A stretch of 64,000 nt of DNA from an uncultured Oscillospiraceae bacterium (GTDB lineage Bacteria > Bacillota > Clostridia > Oscillospirales > Ruminococcaceae): assembly GCA_934465295.1 (NCBI GenBank), contig CAKSKU010000013.1, positions 8,366 through 72,365 of the forward strand, given 5' to 3'. Each line of letters opens with the position of its first letter. Position 1 is the stretch's first letter. The notes under the pieces were generated by a model. The model was not told the DNA's origin. It made no database searches and saw only the letters and a program-made list of their open reading frames with translations. This document shows positions 23,637 through 32,306 of the stretch, piece after piece. The position numbers were made by a program, and so were the translations under genes.

Positions 23637-24244
23637 TTTAAGTCCTCAAAAAGGACGTTTTTCTTTATCCAGTCGATAACAGCGTCAACGCCGTCAAGGG
23701 TCATAAGGTTCGTGAACATAAACGGTCTGTCCCCTCTCATTCGCTTTGAATCGGACGCCATGACTTCAAGGCTCGCACCAACGAGCGGCGCAAGATCGGT
23801 CTTGTTTATAACGAGCAGATCGGAACGTGTAACGCCCGGACCGCCCTTTCTCGGTATCTTTTCGCCCTGCGCAACATCGATAACGTAGATAGAAGCGTCT
23901 GCAAGGTCGGGCGAAAACGTTGCGGAGAGGTTGTCGCCGCCGCTTTCGATAAAGATTATCTGAACATCGGGGAAACGTGCAGCCATTTCATCGACCGCTT
24001 CAAGATTCATCGAGCAGTCCTCACGGATAGCAGTATGAGGACAGCCGCCCGTTTCAACGCCGACTATCCTTTCGGGCGGAAGAGCCGAGTTCTTGATAAG
24101 GAATTCAGCGTCCTCCTTTGTGTAAATATCGTTCGTAACAACACAAATGCTGTATTCCTTTGACATTTTTCTTGTAAGGCGTTCGATAAGTGCGGTCTTG
24201 CCTGAACCAACAGGGCCGCCAACGCCGATCTTTACATAAGCCAT
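23633..24244 (-). CDS. ureG: Urease accessory GTPase UreG
   Basis: 203 residues. P-loop GVGGPVGSGKTALIERL near the N-terminus, the Ni-binding CPHTAIREDCS loop, ESGGDNLSATFSP and the G4 motif NKTDLA. UreG supplies GTP hydrolysis and carries nickel for urease maturation. It lies 23 bases after ureF and overlaps ureD, in the usual ureEFGD order. The length is normal. Confidence 0.97.
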   Translation of the reverse strand: MAYVKIGVGGPVGSGKTALIERLTRKMSKEYSICVVTNDIYTKEDAEFLIKNSALPPERIVGVETGGCPHTAIREDCSMNLEAVDEMAARFPDVQIIFIESGGDNLSATFSPDLADASIYVIDVAQGEKIPRKGGPGVTRSDLLVINKTDLAPLVGASLEVMASDSKRMRGDRPFMFTNLMTLDGVDAVIDWIKKNVLFEDLK

Positions 24245-24267
24245 TTTTATTTCTCCCTATCAAAATA

Positions 24268-24945
24268 TCAAGATATATAAATTCTCGAATAAAGCTTTTC
24301 ATGCTCCATTGAACGCAGATCAAAGCCTGCACCGCCGATGCCGAGATCGTCCGTTTCCGCTTTCATCGCAAGCTCCGCCGCTTTCGGTATCTCCTCTATC
24401 GCCTTTGCAAGAGCCGCCTGACCGTCAAGCTGACTTAGCGGAACGAGCTTCGCAGCGTGATTTACCATTGACGAAAGCAGGCTGTAACAGTACATCGCAA
24501 CACCGTCATAAACGTCTGCGCCGATATCACGGATAAAAAGTCCGACCGCAACAGGGTGACTTCCGTTCGCTTTGCCCTCGGCAATATTTTTTCCGTATTC
24601 TTCAAGCAGAGGACATTTTCCCATTGCCGCTTCTGTCTTTATCAAACGCCTGCAAAGATTCCTGCTGCCGTTCCGCAGTTCAAAAGGCGACCTTGCCGCC
24701 GCAAAAAGCTCGTCAAGCAGCAGAAAATCATCTCCGAGTGCCGACCTTGCTGCGAAGCCTGCGTCTCCCGTTGGAAGAGTGTAGAGATAAGCTTTCAGAA
24801 ACTCCGAAAGGCTGTTTTTGTCCTTGACGATGTTCTTCTGAACGTAGGTCTCCATACCGTTGGAAAGCGTGAACGCACCTATCGGGAACAGCGGATCAAG
24901 TGCCTGAACGAGCTGCAGAAACGGCATTTTGTCAATGGTGTTCAT
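24268..24945 (-). CDS. ureF: Urease accessory protein UreF
   Basis: 225 residues from the ATG at 24945, which sits inside the His-rich 3' end of ureE (14-base overlap) with GAAGGA just before it; longer in-frame starts lie deeper in ureE and are unlikely. The family motif QALDPLFPIGAFTLSNGMET is at the N-terminus and GNGSHPV-type helical sequence follows (ANGSHPVAVGLF). UreF acts with UreD as the scaffold and fidelity factor of the activation complex. Confidence 0.93.
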   Translation of the reverse strand: MNTIDKMPFLQLVQALDPLFPIGAFTLSNGMETYVQKNIVKDKNSLSEFLKAYLYTLPTGDAGFAARSALGDDFLLLDELFAAARSPFELRNGSRNLCRRLIKTEAAMGKCPLLEEYGKNIAEGKANGSHPVAVGLFIRDIGADVYDGVAMYCYSLLSSMVNHAAKLVPLSQLDGQAALAKAIEEIPKAAELAMKAETDDLGIGGAGFDLRSMEHEKLYSRIYIS

Positions 24946-25453
24946 GATGTCCTTCACCATGGTGATGCTCATGTTCATGATGCTCGTGCGAATGCTGAGC
25001 ATTTCCGTGAGCATCGGTGTGAGCGTGACCCTTACATTCGGTGTAGCCCGTGAATTTTTCGTGGGTCTTTACCGCATTGAATCCGAGCTTTTTCAGATAC
25101 TCAAAAGTCGGTTCATCGTAAGGGCATTTTACATTGTCGTGACCGATAGCAAGCGATAAATGGCGGTTTCCAAGCTCAAAACAGAGCCGTCCCATTTCCT
25201 CTATCGAACCAATGCTCACGCTGATAAGGTCGGACGGTGCGATCGTGACAACAACAAGCCTGTTTTCGTCCTCATAGATGATGTCGTTCTCGTTGAGCGG
25301 CTCGCCGATCTTTATTCCGATATCTTCGCCCGAATCTGTGGTCTTGCGGAGAAGCTTTTTATCACGCTCGAACCAATCGACCGAAACATATTCTATTTTT
25401 TTATCGGTCTTGAAATTTTCGTCAAGCTTTCCGATTATTTTTTCCGTTATCAT
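24932..25453 (-). CDS. ureE: Urease accessory metallochaperone UreE
   Basis: 173 residues. N-terminal peptide-binding domain and a C-terminal metal domain with GNRHLSLAIGHDNVKCPYD, where GNRH and the central His are the usual UreE signature. The tail alternates His with Glu and Gly for about 30 residues and ends at the stop codon, providing extra nickel sites. It delivers nickel to UreG. The start is 12 bases past the ureC stop. Confidence 0.95.
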   Translation of the reverse strand: MITEKIIGKLDENFKTDKKIEYVSVDWFERDKKLLRKTTDSGEDIGIKIGEPLNENDIIYEDENRLVVVTIAPSDLISVSIGSIEEMGRLCFELGNRHLSLAIGHDNVKCPYDEPTFEYLKKLGFNAVKTHEKFTGYTECKGHAHTDAHGNAQHSHEHHEHEHHHGEGHHEHH

Positions 25454-25465
25454 AGGTCATGCTCC

Positions 25466-27178
25466 TTAAAAAAGGTAGTATTTCTGCGTAAGAGGAAGCT
25501 TTTTCGCCGCTTCGCAGGTTATGAGCTTTCCGTCAACGGTTACACGGTAATTTTCGGGATCGACCTTGATATCGCCCGTTACATCGTTGAAGCGCATATC
25601 CTTTTTGCCGATATTACGGCAGTTTTTCACGGGGAGAACTATTCTCTGAAGTCCGAGGCGCTCCTTGATGCCGTTTTCAACAGCCGCACCCGATACAAAG
25701 CTTATGCAGCAGCGCTTTACGGCAAGTCCGTTTGCGCCGAACATCTTTGTGTAAACGACAGGCTGAGGTGTCGGGATAGAAGCGTTCGCATCACCCATTT
25801 TTGAAGCGCAGATAAAGCCGCCCTTGATTATCATTTCGGGCTTTACGCCGAACATTGATGGCTTCCAGAGTACAAGATCGGCGAATTTTCCGACCTCGAC
25901 CGAGCCGACATAATCGGCGATGCCGTGCGTGATCGCAGGGTTAATCGTGTATTTTGAAACATAACGCTTTATTCTGAAATTATCATTGCGTTCGCTGTCC
26001 TCGGGGAGAGTTCCTCGCTGATCTTTCATCTTTGAAGCCGTCTGCCAAGTCCTTGTGATGACCTCGCCGACACGTCCCATTGCCTGCGAGTCGCTCGACA
26101 TCATACTGAAAATGCCCATATCGTGGAGAACGTCCTCAGCGGCAATTGTCTCGGGACGTATTCTCGAATCGGCGAAAGCAACGTCCTCTGGGACTTTGCT
26201 GTCAAGATGATGGCATACCATAAGCATATCAAGATGCTCGTCTATCGTGTTGACGGTGAAAGGCATAGTCGGGTTCGTGGACGAGGGAAGAACGTTCGGG
26301 AACGCTGCCGCCTTGATAATGTCGGGAGCGTGTCCGCCGCCTGCACCCTCGGTGTGGTAGGTGTGGATAGTTCTGCCGTTTATTGCGGCGAGGGTATCCT
26401 CTACAAAACCGCCCTCGTTGAGAGTGTCGGTGTGGATAGAGACCTGAACGTCATATTTGTCCGCAACGGTCAGAGCCTTGTCGATAACGGACGGAGTTGC
26501 GCCCCAGTCCTCATGTATCTTCAAGCCGCAAGCACCTGCTTCGACCTGCTCGGTGAGGGTCTCGATGCCGGCGCTGTTGCCCTTGCCGAGATAGCCGAGG
26601 TTCATCGGGTATTCTTCCGAAGCCTCGAGCATTTTTTCAATGTTGAATCTGCCCGGTGAGCAAGTGGTAGCGTTCGTGCCGTCGGCAGGACCCGTACCGC
26701 CGCCTATCATCGTTGTGATGCCCGAATAAAGCGCAGTTTCGATCTGCGTCGGGCTGATGAAGTGGATATGCGTGTCGATGCCGCCAGCGGTGAGGATAAG
26801 TCCCTCGCCTGCGATAGCTTCGGTCGATGCGCCGAAAACGAGCGAGGGCGTAACGCCGTCCATAATGTCGGGGTTGCCAGCCTTGCCGATGCCGCAGATC
26901 TTTCCGTCCTTTATGCCGATATCAGCCTTGTAGATGCCCGTTGAGTCGATAACGACTGCGCTTGTTATCACCGTGTCGGGACATTCGCTGTCAGGTACGG
27001 AGCAGGACTGTCCCATACCGTCACGGAGCGACTTTCCGCCGCCGAATTTTGCTTCTTCGCCGTAAACGCAGTAGTCCTTTTCGACCTCGGCGATGAGCGA
27101 AGTATCACCCAGACGAATTCTGTCGCCCGTTGTAGGGCCGTACATATCAGCATACTGCTTTCTTGACATTTTGAACAT
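25466..27178 (-). CDS. ureC: Urease catalytic subunit alpha
   Basis: 570 residues from the ATG at 27178, eight bases after GGGGAGGG and directly after the ureAB stop; the open frame upstream is not coding. The active-site features are all present: GGIDTHIHFI, the lysine to be carbamylated in CGLKIHEDWG (Lys220), HTDTLNEGG, HTYHTEGAGGGHAPD and the mobile-flap histidine in VCHHLDSKV. The C-terminus ends with the usual LPLTQKYYLF. It hydrolyses urea to ammonia and carbamate at a di-nickel site. Confidence 0.97.
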   Translation of the reverse strand: MFKMSRKQYADMYGPTTGDRIRLGDTSLIAEVEKDYCVYGEEAKFGGGKSLRDGMGQSCSVPDSECPDTVITSAVVIDSTGIYKADIGIKDGKICGIGKAGNPDIMDGVTPSLVFGASTEAIAGEGLILTAGGIDTHIHFISPTQIETALYSGITTMIGGGTGPADGTNATTCSPGRFNIEKMLEASEEYPMNLGYLGKGNSAGIETLTEQVEAGACGLKIHEDWGATPSVIDKALTVADKYDVQVSIHTDTLNEGGFVEDTLAAINGRTIHTYHTEGAGGGHAPDIIKAAAFPNVLPSSTNPTMPFTVNTIDEHLDMLMVCHHLDSKVPEDVAFADSRIRPETIAAEDVLHDMGIFSMMSSDSQAMGRVGEVITRTWQTASKMKDQRGTLPEDSERNDNFRIKRYVSKYTINPAITHGIADYVGSVEVGKFADLVLWKPSMFGVKPEMIIKGGFICASKMGDANASIPTPQPVVYTKMFGANGLAVKRCCISFVSGAAVENGIKERLGLQRIVLPVKNCRNIGKKDMRFNDVTGDIKVDPENYRVTVDGKLITCEAAKKLPLTQKYYLF

Positions 27179-27179
27179 T

Positions 27180-27869
27180 TTACTCGCCCTCCCCGAACAA
27201 GAAACCTTTTTCCTTAGCCTTTGCGATCGCCTTTGCCTTAACATCAGGGTCGTCCATTGCGCCCTGAACAAGATCGTTAAGTCCGAAGCCGACACGCTTT
27301 CCGCCGATAGCGATAAGCTTTACTCGCTTGCTCTCGCCCGGTTCAAAACGCACCGCTGTTCCTGCAGGGATATCAAGGCGCATACCGTAAGCAAGTCCTC
27401 GGTTGAATTCGAGTGCCTTGTTGACCTCGAAAAAGTGGAAGTGCGAACCGACTTGAATAGGTCTGTCGGCTGTGTTTGTAACAGTAAGCTCGGAACTGTC
27501 CTTGCCCGAATTTATTTCTATCTCGCCGTCCTCGATAAGAAGCTCGCCGGGGATAATATTGTTGTTCGGCACGATAGGTTCGTGAACGGTGACAAGCTTA
27601 GTTCCGTCGGGAAAAGTCGCTTCAAGCTGAATCTCGTGTATCATTTCGGGTACGCCGTCCATAACATCATCGCAGGTCAGAAGCTGCTTTCCGATGCTCA
27701 TAAGCTCGGTAACGGTCCTACCGTCACGGGCAAGTTCGAGCAATTCGGAGGTTATGTAAGCGATAGCCTCGGGGTAGTTGAGCTTCAATCCCCTCGCCAT
27801 TCGCTGTTTCGCAAGCTCGCCTGCGGAGTGTATCATCAATCTTTCCTGCTCTCTCGGTGTAAGATGCAT
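27180..27869 (-). CDS. ureAB: Urease gamma-beta fusion subunit
   Basis: 229 residues from the ATG at 27869 (AAAGGA eight bases upstream; the ATG two codons earlier is too close). Residues 1-100 are the gamma subunit (MHLTPREQERLMIHSAGELA, LNYPEAIAYIT) and about 125-220 the beta subunit (IPGELLIEDGEIEIN, VGSHFHFFEVNKALEF, VRFEPG). Fusion of these two subunits is known in several lineages, including Helicobacter. It forms the structural subunit around UreC. Confidence 0.95.
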   Translation of the reverse strand: MHLTPREQERLMIHSAGELAKQRMARGLKLNYPEAIAYITSELLELARDGRTVTELMSIGKQLLTCDDVMDGVPEMIHEIQLEATFPDGTKLVTVHEPIVPNNNIIPGELLIEDGEIEINSGKDSSELTVTNTADRPIQVGSHFHFFEVNKALEFNRGLAYGMRLDIPAGTAVRFEPGESKRVKLIAIGGKRVGFGLNDLVQGAMDDPDVKAKAIAKAKEKGFLFGEGE

Positions 27870-27937
27870 TTTTCTCATTCCTTTCAGAATATACGCCGAA
27901 AATCCGTGCGCAGAATGCGGACGGATAAGCGGTAATT

Positions 27938-28249
27938 TTATTTGTGCATTATAATTTTCTTTACAACGCCGTTCGGATCCTTTATAAGGACAATTACTGT
28001 CCATATAACAAGTCCGAGAGCAACGACAGACAAGCCTAAAAATCCGTCATTTATCATAGACATTGTATCGGGTACGAAAAATTCAGCACCCATTTCCATA
28101 TACTCAACAACAGCGTCAACAAGCCACATCAGTGATGCTCCCCAGTACATACAGCAGAGCGTCCCGATCTTCATTTCACGAGCCTTGCTGCTTGTGTACC
28201 ATACAGCCGTTGAAATTACTGCTGCGAATATAGTTATAAGAAGTGTCAT
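27938..28249 (-). CDS. Small three-helix membrane protein in the urea operon
   Basis: 103 residues with three membrane helices (about 3-20, 28-50 and 65-90) and a short basic C-terminus. The ATG overlaps the stop of the preceding gene (TAATG), so the pair is co-translated. I do not recognise a family. It lies between urtE and ureAB in the same direction with small gaps, which suggests a role linked to urea or ammonia handling or to nickel, but nothing in the sequence proves that. Confidence 0.75.
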   Translation of the reverse strand: MTLLITIFAAVISTAVWYTSSKAREMKIGTLCCMYWGASLMWLVDAVVEYMEMGAEFFVPDTMSMINDGFLGLSVVALGLVIWTVIVLIKDPNGVVKKIIMHK

Positions 28250-28635
28250 TATTCTGCACTCTCCTTTGCGGCCTGGTCAGCTTTCTTTCTTACTGCTGCT
28301 CCGATGCATAAAATTCCTGCCCAGACGGCTGTTACAAGCGCCGCCATTGCAACGCCAGATGTCGCAATTTCGTGCAGCATCACCTGAGCTGTTTCGGGGT
28401 CGTTTGCCGCCGTTAAGAACGGGAAAAACGGAACGACTTCGCCGTGCCAGATATGCTCGAATGCAAGCAGAGCAGAGCCGCCCCAGAGCATCTTGTTGAG
28501 CAGTCCGAGCTTTTCGGAGAATTTGCAGGTGAGTTCCTTTCCCTCACGTTCAGCCTTACATTCGTGCGAATGAAGAACCTTTTCTGTAATAGTTGTAACG
28601 ATAGCTTCCGTTACGGGTACGATAAAGCAAGCCAT
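28249..28635 (-). CDS. Small membrane protein, partner of the previous gene, in the urea operon
   Basis: 128 residues with GGGAGGA before the ATG. A hydrophobic N-terminus (FIVPVTEAIVTTI), a polar stretch with HSHECKAEREGKELTCKF, a helix around LLAFEHIWHGEVVPFFPFL and a C-terminal helix ending in lysines. The His and Cys residues in HSHEC and EHIWHGE could bind a metal; this is speculation. Similar small proteins occur in other Clostridia as far as I recall, not always near urease. It starts 31 bases after urtE. Confidence 0.75.
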   Translation of the reverse strand: MACFIVPVTEAIVTTITEKVLHSHECKAEREGKELTCKFSEKLGLLNKMLWGGSALLAFEHIWHGEVVPFFPFLTAANDPETAQVMLHEIATSGVAMAALVTAVWAGILCIGAAVRKKADQAAKESAE

Positions 28636-28666
28636 AAATAATTCCTCCCTGATAGAAATTAGTGTA

Positions 28667-29359
28667 TTACTCCGTCATAAGGCGGCGTATCTCATTATGA
28701 TCGTTTTCGTTCCGTTCGCCCTTGAAGACGATAGAACCCTTTTCCATTACATATATCTCCTCCGCATTTTCAAGCACGAAGTCGAGATACTGTTCAACGA
28801 GCAGCACCGTGATGCCTTTCCACTCGTTTATTCGGCGTATCGCTGCGCCGATGTCCTGAATGATGGACGGCTGAATACCCTCGGTCGGTTCATCGAGAAT
28901 GATTATCTTCGGTTCAGCCGCCAATGCCCTCGCAATTGCCAGCTGCTGCTGCTGACCGCCCGAAAGGTCGCCGCCTTTTCTCTTTGCGAACTTCGGAAGT
29001 ATCGGAAATAGCTCATAGAGGTAATCGGGAACTTTTCCCTTTCCGCCGAGCGGCTGCAAGCCAAGCTCAATGTTCTCCTGAACGGTCATCTGCGGAAAGA
29101 TATCACGTCCCTGCGGAACATATCCGATGCCGAGCTTTACTCTTTCGTAGGTCGGCATTCTGATAATGTCCTTTCCGTCAAAAATTATCTTTCCGGAGGG
29201 AGTTTTTACAAGTCCCATTATGCTTTTGAGTGTCGTGCTTTTGCCAACGCCGTTTCGACCGATAAGGCTCACTATCTTTCCTTTCGGAACTTCAAATGAA
29301 AGGTCGCTTATGACCTTGCTTTCGCCGTAGCAAGCGTCAATATGTTCAACTTTGAGCAT
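28667..29359 (-). CDS. urtE: Urea ABC transporter ATP-binding subunit UrtE
   Basis: 230 residues. Walker A GRNGVGKSTTL, Q-loop GYVPQGRDIFPQMTVQENIELGL, signature LSGGQQQQLAIARAL and Walker B IIILDEPTEGIQPS. The GYVPQGR(D)IFP wording is characteristic of UrtE/LivF ATPases. The ATG overlaps the urtD stop (TAATG). Confidence 0.95.
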   Translation of the reverse strand: MLKVEHIDACYGESKVISDLSFEVPKGKIVSLIGRNGVGKSTTLKSIMGLVKTPSGKIIFDGKDIIRMPTYERVKLGIGYVPQGRDIFPQMTVQENIELGLQPLGGKGKVPDYLYELFPILPKFAKRKGGDLSGGQQQQLAIARALAAEPKIIILDEPTEGIQPSIIQDIGAAIRRINEWKGITVLLVEQYLDFVLENAEEIYVMEKGSIVFKGERNENDHNEIRRLMTE

Positions 29360-30129
29360 TACTTTTCTCCCCCTCTTCCGAGATAGACCGCCTGAACGGT
29401 CTTGTCGGCAAGAACATCGTTTATGTCGCCCTCCATAAGAATTTTTCCCTCGTGGAGAACGGTAACCGTGTCAGCCGCCTGCTTTACAAAGTCCATATCG
29501 TGTTCGATCACGATAACGGTACATTCATCTTTTATCTTTTTGAGAATTTCACCCGTGCGGAACGTTTCGGGCTTGCCCATTCCTGCCGCAGGCTCGTCAA
29601 GCATTATTATCTCAGGCTTCTGAACGAGCTGCATACCAATTTCGAGCCACTGCTTCTGACCGTGTGCAAGACTTCCTGCACGAACGTCCTTTTTGTCGAG
29701 AAGACCGACCTTTTCAAGCACTTCGTCAATGCTTTTCAGCTCCTCCTCGGACGGTTTTCCGAAAATCGAATCCATTATGCCCTTGTGACCCTTGAGCGAA
29801 AGTATCATATTGTCAAGCACCGTGAGGTTCACGAAAACGCTCGGCACCTGGAACTTCCTGCCGATACCCTCACGAACGATCTTGTACTCTTTCATTCCCG
29901 TCAAACGCATCGGCTCTCTGCCCTCGGGGTAATACATAATGTTTCCTGCGGTCGGCTTTGTCTTTGCGCAGATAATATCGAGAAGAGTTGTCTTTCCTGC
30001 GCCGTTCGGACCGATGAAAAAGTGTATCGTGTGCCTTTTTACATTTGTACGAACGTCCGTCAGAGCGTAAAATCCGTCAAAGCATACGGAAATATTTTTT
30101 ATTTCAAGTACGTTTTCATTGCTTGTCAT
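29359..30129 (-). CDS. urtD: Urea ABC transporter ATP-binding subunit UrtD
   Basis: 256 residues. Walker A FIGPNGAGKTTLLD, the UrtD-type signature LAHGQKQWLEIGMQL (most ABC proteins have LSGGQ) and Walker B IIMLDEPAAGM. It shares the LivG fold and pairs with UrtE as the ATPase heterodimer of the urea importer. Confidence 0.95.
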   Translation of the reverse strand: MTSNENVLEIKNISVCFDGFYALTDVRTNVKRHTIHFFIGPNGAGKTTLLDIICAKTKPTAGNIMYYPEGREPMRLTGMKEYKIVREGIGRKFQVPSVFVNLTVLDNMILSLKGHKGIMDSIFGKPSEEELKSIDEVLEKVGLLDKKDVRAGSLAHGQKQWLEIGMQLVQKPEIIMLDEPAAGMGKPETFRTGEILKKIKDECTVIVIEHDMDFVKQAADTVTVLHEGKILMEGDINDVLADKTVQAVYLGRGGEK

Positions 30130-30145
30130 ACTGCAAACATTCCTT

Positions 30146-31267
30146 TCATGCTTTTACTTTTTCAGCTTCGGCAGAAGTTTCCTCAGCCTTCGCCTTTTTG
30201 TTCTTTCTCGAAGCGATCATCTCGGGGAGCTGATCCTTTACGAATCCAACGATGCCGCCCTTGAAGAAGAGTATCGTTATGCAGAAAACTGCACCGATGA
30301 TGTACTGCCAGATCTCAACCATTGCGCCCGAGCTGAGGTTGTATTCGCAAAGGTTGATGAGGAATGCACCGATAACTGCACCGATGATAGTTCCTCTGCC
30401 GCCGATAGCTACCCAAATTACCATTGTGATGGAATAGGATATCGTCATCTGCGACGGTGTGATGCTGCCGTTGAAGTTTACGAAAACTGCGCCTGCGACA
30501 GCTGCAATAACTGCGGATAAAACGTAAACGAACGTCTTGTAGCTGCTTACCCTGTAACCCGAGAAATATGTACGGTTCTCGCCGTCCCTTATTGCGATAA
30601 GGAGCTTGCCGAATTTTCTTCCTACAAGGAATTTGCAGAGCGCATAAACACCTATCATTACTGCGAGTGCAACATAGAAAAGCAGGAACATTCTGCTCTT
30701 GTTCGATTCGCCCTTGATACTGCCGAAAATAGATTTTATCTCGGTGATGCCGACATTTCCGTTCGTATAAGGCGAAAGTGCGATGAAGATCGAATACGCT
30801 GCCCAAGTGAGAGCCTGCGAAATAATTGAGAAGTAAACGCCTTTAACTCTGCTCTTGAAGATGAAGTAGCCGATAACGCCCGAAACAACTGCAGGGACAA
30901 CGATTATCATTATCAGCGAGAGCGGCAGGTTAAGGAACGGCTTCCAGGCGAGCGGAAGCTCCGTAAGTCCGCCCGTGTGCATAAAGTCGGTGATCTTTCC
31001 GCCCGTGCTCTGAAGCTTTAAGTACATTGCCATTGCGTAGCCGCCGAGTGCGAAGTAAAGTCCGTGACCGAGGCTAAGGATCCCCGTATAGCCCCATATC
31101 AGGTCGATTCCCATTGCTGCGATTGCAAAGGCTGTGCATTTGCCGAGGAAAAGAACCGTTGAGCTGTTCATAAGTCCTGCGGAATACAGCAGCGGCATAA
31201 CTGCAAGCACGACCGCTATAACGCCGAAGCAGATATTTGAACCCTGTTTTTTTATAAGCTTGTTCAT
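30146..31267 (-). CDS. urtC: Urea ABC transporter permease UrtC
   Basis: 373 residues, about ten helices. LivM-type motifs include MGIDLIWGYTGILSLGHGLY and WVAIGGRGTIIGAVIGAF. A basic, Ala/Glu-rich cytoplasmic tail ends the protein. GGAGAATGAG precedes the ATG. With UrtB it forms the membrane channel. Confidence 0.95.
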   Translation of the reverse strand: MNKLIKKQGSNICFGVIAVVLAVMPLLYSAGLMNSSTVLFLGKCTAFAIAAMGIDLIWGYTGILSLGHGLYFALGGYAMAMYLKLQSTGGKITDFMHTGGLTELPLAWKPFLNLPLSLIMIIVVPAVVSGVIGYFIFKSRVKGVYFSIISQALTWAAYSIFIALSPYTNGNVGITEIKSIFGSIKGESNKSRMFLLFYVALAVMIGVYALCKFLVGRKFGKLLIAIRDGENRTYFSGYRVSSYKTFVYVLSAVIAAVAGAVFVNFNGSITPSQMTISYSITMVIWVAIGGRGTIIGAVIGAFLINLCEYNLSSGAMVEIWQYIIGAVFCITILFFKGGIVGFVKDQLPEMIASRKNKKAKAEETSAEAEKVKA

Positions 31268-31284
31268 ATCTCATTCTCCTTTGG

Positions 31285-32190
31285 TTATTCGTCAAGGCTT
31301 CTGCTCTTGATAACGAACAGACCCTGCGGACGCTTCTGAAGAAATACAATAACGATAAGAAGCACGATAGCCTTTGCTATTGTAGATGAAGTGTAGTTTT
31401 CCGTGAAAATGCTTGCCGAACCGATTATCGTCGAGCCAAGCACCGTTCCCAAAAGCTTTCCTACGCCGCCGAGAACGACTGCCATAAACGAGTTTACGAT
31501 GTAGCTCTGACCGACCGTTGAATCTATCGAACCGAGAAGTGCAATGGAGCAGCCTGCAATGCCTGCAAGACCCGAACCGAGCGCGAACGTGATGTTATCG
31601 ACCTTTCGTGAGTTGATTCCCATACACTGTGCCATCGGTCTGTTCTGCATAACGGCTCTCATCTGCTTGCCGAAGTTCGACTTGTACATTATTACCCAGA
31701 CGATAAGCAGGCAAAGCAGAACCATAAACATAATGAAGATCCTGTTATATGAGAAAGTACAGCCGCCGACCGTTACGCCGCCTTGTAAAAATGACGGTGC
31801 GGTAACGTTAACGCCCTGCGTTCCGAAGATGCTTCGTGCCGCCTGCTGTAAGATAAGGCTGATGCCCCATGTTGCGAGCAGGCTGTCGATCTCTCTGCCG
31901 TAAAGCCTCTGAATGACGAATCTTTCAAGCAGACTTCCAAGCAGGAACGCCGTTCCGAATGCAACAGGGATAGATACTATATAGTAAATATCTCTCACGC
32001 TTTCGGGAAAAACAGCAGCAAATATCTGCTGTGTAACATAAGTCATATATGCGCCTATCATAACGAATTCGCCGTGCGCCATATTGATAACTCTCATAAG
32101 TCCGAATGTGACTGCAAGACCTATCGAGGTCAGCAGGATTATCGAACTCAAACTTAATCCGTTAAACAATGTTGATATGAACTGTGCCAT
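31285..32190 (-). CDS. urtB: Urea ABC transporter permease UrtB
   Basis: 301 residues from the ATG at 32190 with AAAGGACG upstream; the frame is open further but without a site. LivH-type motifs: GLAVTFGLMRVINMAHGEFV near residue 25 and GVGKLLGTVLGS near 245. About eight helices. It follows urtA after 116 bases that contain a strong hairpin. Confidence 0.95.
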   Translation of the reverse strand: MAQFISTLFNGLSLSSIILLTSIGLAVTFGLMRVINMAHGEFVMIGAYMTYVTQQIFAAVFPESVRDIYYIVSIPVAFGTAFLLGSLLERFVIQRLYGREIDSLLATWGISLILQQAARSIFGTQGVNVTAPSFLQGGVTVGGCTFSYNRIFIMFMVLLCLLIVWVIMYKSNFGKQMRAVMQNRPMAQCMGINSRKVDNITFALGSGLAGIAGCSIALLGSIDSTVGQSYIVNSFMAVVLGGVGKLLGTVLGSTIIGSASIFTENYTSSTIAKAIVLLIVIVFLQKRPQGLFVIKSRSLDE

Positions 32191-32219
32191 ACAGATCGTC
32201 CTTTCGTGGGAAATATTTT

Positions 32220-32266
32220 GAGTACCCGTGTAAAAAAGCGTCTGCCGCTTTCTTACACGGGTACTC
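32220..32266 (-). promoter_or_regulatory. Strong intercistronic hairpin between urtA and urtB
   Basis: GAGTACCCGTGTAA (32220-32233) pairs perfectly with TTACACGGGTACTC (32253-32266), with an inner GCG/CGC pairing. No T-run follows. It probably stabilises the urtA mRNA so the binding protein is made in excess over the membrane parts. Confidence 0.65.
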
Positions 32267-32306
32267 AAGCGGATCGCCGTGAACCGCCTAAGTGCCCAAG
32301 TTTTAT

